From Cryptomeria japonica (Eukaryota > Streptophyta > Pinopsida > Cupressales > Cupressaceae), in assembly GCF_030272615.1 (NCBI RefSeq), contig NC_081414.1:827055396-827119395 (forward strand): 64,000 nt of DNA. Reading direction: 5' to 3'. Position numbers and translations under genes: made by a program. The notes below the pieces were generated by a model, which worked only from the letters and a program-made list of their open reading frames with translations, was not told the DNA's origin and did no database searches. Positions within the stretch are counted from its first letter, which is position 1. Each line of letters starts with the position of its first letter. Below are positions 56,801 through 64,000 of this stretch, piece after piece.

Positions 56801-59687
56801 ATCTTGGTTCCATCTTATTATTTTATCGAATCAAGAGGTTATCACATAACCATTTACCTTTTTATTGTTGTCCTAGCATAGCCTTCTTTGAAATGGCAAC
56901 CATTTAGTATACAACAAATTCTTACCAAATAATCATTTTTATCTTTATTTTTGTCCTAGCTTGGTCTTATTTTAGATGGCTACCTTATAGCCCTTTATTA
57001 CCATGTGACCAACTTCCATTATCCATTATCTAGTTTTGAGTTTTCCTTTCCCAATGTATGTCTTTATAGATCCAATTACTCTTTTTAATTTCCTATGAAT
57101 TCCCTTAGATACATCCATGAAAAAGATATTATCTACCTCATTTAACCCTTTTGTTATTTTCCAATGTTAATGTAGTCTTATAAAATGGTATTTATTTCTT
57201 TATGATTAATTATTTTAAGTATGCATTTTGTCTATGTGTATTGTAAATGTTTCCATTATTATTTTCTTGTTATGTTTCTATTTCTTCTATGTTTTGTATA
57301 GAAATGGTTTTGTAAATGTATATTGACTACTCTTTTTCCATATATTGTAAGACAAGGTGCGTGTGCATTAAAAGAAGAAGAACTAAAACAAAAGACTAGT
57401 TTCTCTCCTTTGGTATTATATCATTTATGTCACGATTATATGCTTTTTAATTTAAATCATTATTCTAAATCAAGATATATTTTTTACAAAGAAGGGTTTT
57501 TTTTACCAAAAAATGGAGTTTACAAAACAACATTATATCAATAAAAAAAGAGTGTAGGACAATTTTTGTTTGGCTTACCTAGTTGATTGCTTGGTTGAGA
57601 AAAATCAAATTTGTTGATTGACTAGGCTCAAGTGCATAGGGTTGAAGCCAAGAAAAGTGATTTCCAACATGTTTCTTTCAAATGAAATACCTAGCCCCTA
57701 TTTTTAAATTTTTTATTGATTTCATTTCAATTGAAATAATTTTGGTTAAATATGCTTCACTTAGAATATCATCGCTTCAATATTTACTGTCCACATATAT
57801 GCCACATGATTTTCAGTTAAACCTATTTGGCTAAAATGGTTTTTGTTGTAACATTCTTGCTTGAAACAACTTTTTTGGTGAAAAGTGTGATACAATTTTG
57901 TACTTTATACCCCCTTTATATTTGGTTCTATCTTCATCTTTGTCACCCTTATACCCTATTTTTTCCTTGGGTCTTTCTCAAACATGTAGATAATTCTTTG
58001 ATCCACCATTCCTGGATTTCTTATCATCTCGTTTGAAAGAAAAGTAGCAATGAAGCTATTCAATTTGATCTCAACAACTCCACCACTAATGGAATTTTTT
58101 TAGATTAGGGTAAAGAATAATGTAATAAGATGCATTTATTTTCTTCTTATAACTTGACATTTACTAAAGCAAGCTAACTCAAAATCTAACTAAAGGCATT
58201 AAAGTGATCTACAACTAAATCATAATCTTTCTTTTTACCTAAATAGAACCATCTTATTGATTATAATTTATTCATTAAACTTTTATTTTGGTAAATATGT
58301 CATATCGTCTTCCATAACCTGGAGTAAATGTTCTTCTTAGAAACATTCTAAAGGGAGAAAATATATAAAACATAATTGAATGGTTCCTCATATCTTCTTA
58401 TCCAACTTCAACTTTTCTCCATCACACACATTTGGTGACTTTGTTTCATTTGCATCTAGCACCCATTAATACCCACATTAGAATTAAAGACCATGATTTT
58501 CAATCCCTACACAAATCTGGAAAACCACACAATGAAAAATATTTCACTGTAATAAAAAACCTTCAATTCTTAATAAAAAGGTGCTCCCCTCTATACAACA
58601 CAATGATCTCTAATAGAAAATGTTTAGAAATAAGGTAGAAATGTTATTATAACACTTTATACAAAATATATGCAAATCTAAAATTTGTTCTTTTATATGA
58701 TTATCACAAAGATTATATGTAAATGTATAAATTAACAAAGAACAAACAAATTTATTGTTATTTTTTAAATTATATACCATGTTAGATATCACCTAGCTAT
58801 TACCAATATCAACCATAATTCTCCTTTTTACTCACTAATAATACCACATTATCTTATTATTTAATTAACTAAAAAAAATTATTCATCTAAAGTAAATAAA
58901 TATTCCTACATTATTAATCTATAGTAAATAAACAAATAAATAAAACTGCAGTTAGCCACGTGATCAACCGCAGTCATTTAATAAAGCCGTTTCAATCAAT
59001 CTTTACTATTCATTTCCAATCAACTTGATTATTTACCTTTTATCTTAGTTTAGCCACCCTAATGCATATTACTCAAATATTTTCATACTACTTCATATCT
59101 CAACCAGAATCTATAAATTCAACCAAATCATTCATCAAGTCGTCCTCAGATGCTTGATAGGCACATGGAAATCTTCTCATTAACGCACAACAATCTATCA
59201 AAAACTTGATAGGTTTATGCTTTAGAAATCTCAAGTCTCCTTAAACAACCACATCAATCGCGCCTTGTACATCCTTGCATTGACCTTTACACTATTTTTT
59301 AAATTTTCAGCACAACTAATTTACAGTCCACAAAAGAACTGTGCATGACAAGAGTAATTGAAAACAGCGATGCAAGAAACAGTCCGAAAGACACTAAAAC
59401 AACAGTTGACAATAATAACACTTTACAAACAGGAATTTAGGTGAGAAACTCTGAGCAAAATCATCCAAACCAGGAAGTAAAATCTGTAACAACAGCCCCG
59501 TAGAGACATACAGGACCCATACAGTCATCTTGCGAGTAATTAACAAACCCTAAAAATAAGAAAGCTCATACACAAATCATATTCTGAAGTTGAATAGACT
59601 TTGGAATAACACCCAGTATCACCTTCATGGAGCTATTTGATGTGCACCTTCTATCATCAGTAACCTACCAGATTGGAAAATGATTAT
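56801..59687. other. AT-rich intergenic DNA between G3 and the glycosyltransferase
   Basis: No gene recognised on either strand; the frames at 57323-57544 and 57827-58036 have no domain features. 58780-59040 is copy 2 of the duplicated segment. The final 300 bp should hold the 3' UTR and poly(A) signals of the glycosyltransferase; I see no unambiguous AATAAA on the minus strand close to the stop. Confidence 0.5.
58780..59040. repeat. Duplicated intergenic segment, copy 2
   Basis: Partner of 52690-52935. Contains GTTAGCCACGTGATCAACCG and TTTAATAAAGCC. Lies about 650 bp downstream of the glycosyltransferase stop codon. Confidence 0.7.
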
Positions 59688-61175
59688 TCAACGGCAAAAT
59701 GATTTTGCAATTTGAATAATGTCCTGGATAAACTTGTTCAAGTTGAGGAAGGGCGGGCCAGCTGGGCTAACTGCTTTAACTGTTACCTCCTCCAATTTCA
59801 ACACCCGCTGCCTCGCCTCCTCACATTCCATAATACTCCTCACGCCCTTCTCCGCCTCTTCTCTCGTAAGAAACCTTTGTTCATCAACATCCACACCCTC
59901 AAAGTCCATCCCAATCTTCCACACATCTTTGACAAATCTGCAATTGAGAAACTGATCCGCAAAATATGGCCATCCCAGCATAGGAATTCCAAAGCTGATG
60001 CTCTCCATCACAGAGTTCCATCCGCCGTGGGTAAGAAACGCTCCAATGGAAGGGTGGGACAGCACCTTCACCTGCGGTACCCATCCCACAGTCAGCCCTC
60101 TATCTCCAATCCGTTCTAAAAACCCATGCGGTAAAACGGCAGACTTCCCTTGTGCAATATCCTTTCGCAGAACCCACAGAAAAGGATGCTGACTACTCTC
60201 CAGGCCCAGAGCAATCTCTTCCAGCTGTTGGTTCGATTTGACGGAGGTTCTCCCAAAAGATACATATATCTTAGAACCCACCTGCTGCGCATCCAGGCAT
60301 CCCACACACCTCTTGTCCTCTGCAAACATACTGCCCGACTGTACGACATCTCTGTGAGCCAGAAAATTGGGAAGAAAGAGAGGACCCATAGCCACAGAAG
60401 GACACCCGTTTATAGAGAGTGCTGCTACTGCTTCCCTCCCTTCTAACTCCTCCATCGTGTTCACCATCACGTAATCTCCTTTGTTTTGGAGTTGACTCTG
60501 ATAGACAAGACTTTCGATTAAATTATCAAAGCGGTAGAAGGAGTTGAGATCGGTCGGCAGTAAAGGTGGGAGATTACCGGGTAAACAAGTGATCACATTC
60601 TCCGGCCTCTTCGCTTCTTCCACTGAAATCACACGCCAAAAAACTGTTTGTAAGAAAAACAAATTAGTATAGCAAAATGCAATTGAAGGGTGTTTAGAAA
60701 GCTACATATTCTTACATTTCACAGGAATATATGCCCGGGAGAGAAGCAACTCGGCTTTAAACTGCGTAATAGATGCAGCCGCGCAATAAGTCCAGAAAAC
60801 AACTCTGGGCAATCGGAGATTAAGGTCTACCTGGTGCGTGCAATGCACGAAGCTTTCAGTGATAATGCAGGTGATAGGAGGCACGTTCTTTGAGAGACTG
60901 GCAACCAGATGCTTCTCCAAAACATCAGAATCGAATCGGCCTTCGTGTTCTGCCGCGAAACCGTCCGGGAGGGTCGTAAACCGAAAGCCCTGAGCCACGT
61001 TGTGCTGATGAGCATGTCCACGGGCATTTAACATGCGCCGGTGGCTCCCTTCCGTATCAACGAAGGTAATGAAAAATCCCCTTGCAGAGAGCAAGTGAGC
61101 CAATTGCATTAGAGGATTATTGCTTCCTTGTTGTGCAGGGTATGGCACCATCACTGCGTGCAGAGACTTGGCCAT
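59688..61175 (-). CDS. Family-1 UDP-glycosyltransferase, two exons, altered catalytic residues
   Basis: Exon 1 61175-60716 and exon 2 60622-59688 joined across a 93-bp intron (GTAAGA...TTTCAG, phase 1) give 464 residues, a normal length. N-terminal acceptor half: MAKSLHAVMVPYPAQ, LLSARGFFITFVDTEGSHRR, FTTLPDGF. C-terminal donor half: PSPG box at residues 334-377, WVPQVKVLSHPSIGAFLTHG to WPYFADQ, with H352, W355-N356-S357, E360, D376 and Q377; the final Gln suggests UDP-glucose. The usual catalytic His in G-H-I/V-N-P is absent (residues 17-21 read GSNNP, with one extra Gln before), and the Asp partner in the I-V-S-D motif is Glu (E107 in IITESF). The loop usually FGS reads FGR (277). An upstream in-frame ATG (61214) would add 13 residues; the TATA position favours 61175. 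Resembles UGT85-like enzymes in layout; substrate unknown. Cytosolic, no signal peptide. The frame is fully open, so either a young pseudogene, a non-catalytic homologue or an enzyme with a changed mechanism. Confidence 0.88.
60623..60715 (-). other. Intron of the glycosyltransferase gene
   Basis: Donor GTAAGAAT at 60715-60708, acceptor TTTCAG at 60628-60623, T-rich before the acceptor. An alternative acceptor (TTACAAACAG) lies about 15-20 bp upstream but would change the frame. Position in the middle of the acceptor half, after the IPVK motif, agrees with the common single-intron site of this family as far as I know it. Confidence 0.8.
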
Positions 61176-61219
61176 AACTATTGAGTAGTGGTGATGAGAG
61201 GAGGAGCTGAGCATATCTC

Positions 61220-61227
61220 CTTATATC
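61220..61227 (-). promoter_or_regulatory. TATA-like box of the glycosyltransferase gene
   Basis: Minus strand GATATAAG. A start of transcription 25-35 bp further would be near 61190, downstream of the ATG at 61214 and upstream of the ATG at 61175, which supports the shorter protein. Inference only. Confidence 0.45.
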
Positions 61228-61234
61228 ACTCATT

Positions 61235-61794
61235 ACAAATCACCCATGGTTAACAGAGAGGTGTTTTGCTGAGGTTTAATTAAGATTTTTTATAGTTTTC
61301 AAGTGTACCATATTAAAAAAATCGGATTCTACTCCACCCAGTATAACTTATTCGGAACTCGCCATTTTAACTTATTTGAAAGTACCCACTATCAATATGC
61401 TGTAGCGGATAGTTATAGTCTCTGTTGCCATGTAATTCTGTAAAAAGAAGAAGAATGGATACCTAGCGGATACAATCAGTCTTAGATTTTATGATGATTC
61501 TAAACGAATCGTACAATTTCTGAACTAATTTAATTTGCATGTCCCGTGTGAGCTTGTGCTTATGGCTTCATCTCCTTGGATCTTAGGTAGAGACAATACT
61601 CTCTAAAAGTTATATATTTTATTTATTTTAGTTATTGTGAGATTTTATATTTTTAATGCTCTATTAAACAAGTGCCATATAAGGGGGTTAGTACTTGTGT
61701 TTAGAATTATTTCTAAATAAAACATCAGAAACATTTAAATCTTTGTGTTTATATATTATTATCTTTGAGATAGAATCTATTTTGTTGGCATAGT
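61235..61794. other. Upstream region of glycosyltransferase, no gene
   Basis: Non-coding, AT-rich. Contains no repeat I recognise up to the copia LTR. Confidence 0.45.
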
Positions 61795-62244
61795 TGTTGG
61801 TGTAAATAATTATTCATCATGGATATTATTACATTAGGTATATGCATTTAATAGTAGTTTGGGTATGAGATACTTGGGTGTTTGTGTCACATTGGGATAG
61901 TGTGTGTGTAGGAGAATTTCCACCTTTTATAGTGTTGATCTTATCTTGTTGTTACATTCCACCTCATGTAGAATATTATATTGTTTCTCCTACCTACCCA
62001 CACCTATTTCCTACCTACCCTTATTTCTTATTGAGCCACATGTCATGTTTGTGTGCTCACATATCTCTGGCCTTGCCTATATAAGCAAGCTCATCTACAT
62101 TGTTTGTACGGGCATTCATTGAACGATTGATGATCCAGTTGATCAGTATTTTCATCTTGGTAGAATACCGTTTATTCATATCAACTATTTTGTTCTCTCT
62201 TATTTGTGTTTTCCATTGCATCTAGATCTTGGCAAAATTTTACA
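61795..62244 (+). repeat. Ty1/copia-type LTR, 450 bp
   Basis: Starts TGTTGGTGTAAATAATT, ends CAAAATTTTACA, directly followed by TGGTATCAAAGCC. Has a good TATA box, CCTATATAAGCAAG, at about 62075-62088. The primer site type, length and terminal TGTTG are typical of plant copia elements. No pol follows within the window, so it is a 5' LTR of a mostly lost or very degraded element. Confidence 0.75.
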
Positions 62245-62257
62245 TGGTATCAAAGCC
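62245..62257 (+). other. Primer binding site after copia LTR
   Basis: TGGTATCAAAGCC, one mismatch from the common plant initiator tRNA-Met site TGGTATCAGAGCC. Confidence 0.8.
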
Positions 62258-62903
62258 ATTAGAGTGCCATTGGTTTGCTAACTGAGAGAAATTTGGGGTT
62301 GTCCATTTTGAAGCTTTCTATTGCAGGTTATTATTGGAGCTTGTTGTGTTATGCGACTTTTTCCCATGGAATGGAATTATAATAAATAGTATAAAATAAA
62401 TATAATTATGGACATTATAATTGTTATGAAGGGTTGTGACTTTTGTTACCACCCTTAAGACATTATTTAAAACCTATGAATCAATAAAGAAGGACATAGA
62501 GGGAGAAAATAGTAGAGGAAAAAGAAATTGAAAAAAGCAAAAGAGAGAGGATAGTTAAGGTCTGGTGGTTGGGCATTGGGTATTGGAGGAGGAGCATACA
62601 GTGTGTATCCAACTTGGGGTACAACGTACTCCCAGAAGTGTCCTGGTTAGGGCTGTGTTTATTTCATGTCGTAAAGGCATGTGGGGTTCTGTGTAAGAAC
62701 CGTGTCCTCCTGGAGTATTCTGAGTAATTAGTTTATCATTACTTGAATAAATTAAATTACTTTGATACTTTATTAAAATACTATGTAAACACTTAATAAT
62801 AAATAGTGAATTTAACACCTTAATATTAAATTATTTATCTTAGGTAAAAGGTTAAGCCCCTAATAATACTTAATAAATCATAAGGGAAAAGTACCATTAC
62901 ATT
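62258..62903. other. Possible second LTR region, no gene
   Basis: Non-coding. The sequence up to ACCATTACA (62893-62901) directly precedes a second primer site and is likely the 3' part of another LTR in plus orientation. Its 5' border (perhaps TGTTATGCGAC near 62346) cannot be proven without a partner. Confidence 0.4.
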
Positions 62904-62916
62904 TGGTATCAGAGCC
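62904..62916 (+). other. Second tRNA-Met-type primer binding site
   Basis: TGGTATCAGAGCC, the exact common form, two bases after ...CCATTACA. Indicates a second LTR retroelement start; no coding sequence follows. Confidence 0.6.
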
Positions 62917-63091
62917 AAATTGATATTTAGAGCCAAATAATAGGATTTAATATATCATAAAAAAATTAATTATGTTACTATAATTTTACCACATTTGAAA
63001 AAATACCCAATTTGTATGTGGTGATATATAATAGAATTCCATCATGATCCAAAGACAATTACTTAGCATTTAGTTAGGTAGAGAAAATTAA

Positions 63092-63251
63092 AAAATACCT
63101 AAGACAAGACGAAATGGGTATAAAGTACTTTCCCATAAATATGTTAGTCATAGCTTAGAATTCCACTTTAGATGTCCCTATTGGGAATTGAACTTGGGTC
63201 TCCACAATGAGAACCCAGTATTTTTAACTAGTTAAGCTCAACCCCTTGGAC
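63092..63251 (-). mobile_element. SINE-like tRNA-derived repeat
   Basis: On the minus strand a head GGGGTTGAGCTTAACTAGTT (A-box-like, about 63226-63246) and GTTCAATTCCC (B box, 63183-63193) are spaced as in a tRNA gene, followed by an unrelated body. AAAATTAA occurs at 63084-63091 and 63252-63259 as a possible target duplication. Not a functional tRNA: stems do not pair well and there is no terminator at the tRNA end. RNA polymerase III transcription is inferred from family knowledge. Confidence 0.55.
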
Positions 63252-63259
63252 AAAATTAA

Positions 63260-64000
63260 TAATATTAAGAATGCCATGTTTTCACTTATAACAGTAAATT
63301 GATATCAGTATTCATTTGATATAACATGGCTACTACCAGCAAAATTCCCAAAAAGATATTAAAAGAACAAGATGCTACCATCTAGTTTGATTGAATAGAG
63401 CCAAACTTGAAAAGAATTCTTTCTACCTACAATCATCCTGTAAACAAAATATTGAAACTAAATATTAAATCTGTAACCCTATTAGTATGGTAAGCTGGAT
63501 TGGTCCCAGTAATAAAATTTACTTCGTGTTTTAATTGAAAATTCACCTTCGGCCATAGAAAAATAAAATAAAATTTCTTCTATTGAATTTGTTTCTAGAT
63601 TTTGAAAGCAACTATAGTATGAATGAATCTTTATCTTCTATAGAATAGTCTAATAAAATTTTGTTTCCATTTAGGGTTCTTTGTTCTGAAATTCATTTGA
63701 ATTGATAGTGATTTCAAGGTAATCCTTACTTTGCAAAATATCTACATTACATTATAAATGAAATTTTACTGAGCCCAATTAGACCCCTACTTGTGACATA
63801 AAAGATTTACTTTGGATTGTATAATTTTTACTTTGAAAAAAAAAATATTTTCAAATGAATTAAATCACTATGAAAATCAAACTTTTACTAGGATAAAACA
63901 GAGTGAAATCAGAAAACCAAATTGAAGCAATATAAATCAGACTAGTGCATTGATGCATATGTAGAAAAACAAAGTAAAAGGAAGGAAAATTAATTTAGAT
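63260..64000. other. AT-rich DNA, nothing recognised
   Basis: No open frame above about 60 codons with domain features, no repeat array noticed. Confidence 0.45.

Noticed and set aside
57323..58638. Short plus-strand frames in the intergenic region
   Set aside because: Biased AT-rich composition, no splice context, no motif.
59712..60446. Plus-strand frames antisense to the glycosyltransferase
   Set aside because: They are shadows of the GC-richer minus-strand coding exon, with no domain of their own.
59688..61214. Calling the glycosyltransferase a normal active glucosyltransferase
   Set aside because: The PSPG box is good but both catalytic-dyad positions are replaced, so activity cannot be assumed.
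63175..63246. Functional tRNA gene on the minus strand
   Set aside because: A and B boxes are visible but the acceptor and other stems do not pair convincingly and flank repeats suggest a SINE.

Overview
The window is nuclear DNA of a seed plant. Evidence: Ty3/gypsy, Ty1/copia and CACTA transposons, plant-type introns, plant mobile domain (PMD) sequence and one family-1 UDP-glycosyltransferase gene. Gene density is very low, the gypsy elements are long and degraded, and Tat-type elements are inserted into other elements. This suggests a large repeat-rich genome, possibly a gymnosperm, but nothing seen fixes the species. The only gene that looks like an ordinary host gene is the glycosyltransferase on the minus strand at 59688-61175.

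Layout. (1) 1-26.5 kb is a nest. An old minus-strand Ty3/gypsy element (here G1) has its 5' LTR near 25.88-26.5 kb. Its gag is split by an 11.6 kb Tat-type element (Tat-A, 13415-25000, CTTTC target duplication). Its reverse transcriptase is split near the start by a 10.0 kb CACTA transposon (898-10888, TTT target duplication). The pieces of G1 read in order as gag, protease, RNase H, reverse transcriptase. (2) 26.6-29.9 kb is a broken, unrecognised, roughly 1000-residue coding region. (3) 31-35.3 kb is a gypsy-like element (G2) with protease, G-patch-like and zinc-knuckle parts but no recognisable gag core, followed by a 0.6 kb foldback. (4) 36062-52262 is Tat-B, a 16.2 kb relative of Tat-A that keeps gag, protease, reverse transcriptase, two RNase H domains and integrase. 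(5) 53-56.8 kb is G3, a relative of G2, interrupted by a collapsed gypsy element with a tRNA-Met-type primer site. (6) 56.8-64 kb is AT-rich intergenic DNA with the glycosyltransferase, a copia LTR with primer site, a second primer site and a SINE-like tRNA-derived unit.

How parts relate. Tat-B could have supplied proteins in trans to Tat-A. Tat-A shares the LTRs, primer site, polypurine tract, gag, protease and integrase tail, but its reverse transcriptase, RNase H and most of integrase are missing, with about 0.9 kb of unrelated sequence in their place. Both carry, antisense to pol and near the 3' LTR, a multi-exon PMD (MAIN/MAIL1-like) gene remnant with a short tandem repeat array before the main PMD exon. 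Tat-B also carries arrays of a degenerate CACAGACGTG motif at both ends, in opposite orientations.

The two observations I rate highest are the Tat/antisense-PMD arrangement with its arrays, and the glycosyltransferase, whose frame is open and whose donor-binding box is good but whose catalytic His and Asp positions are both changed. Exon borders, LTR outer ends of G1, G2 and G3, and all similarity statements come from reading by eye.
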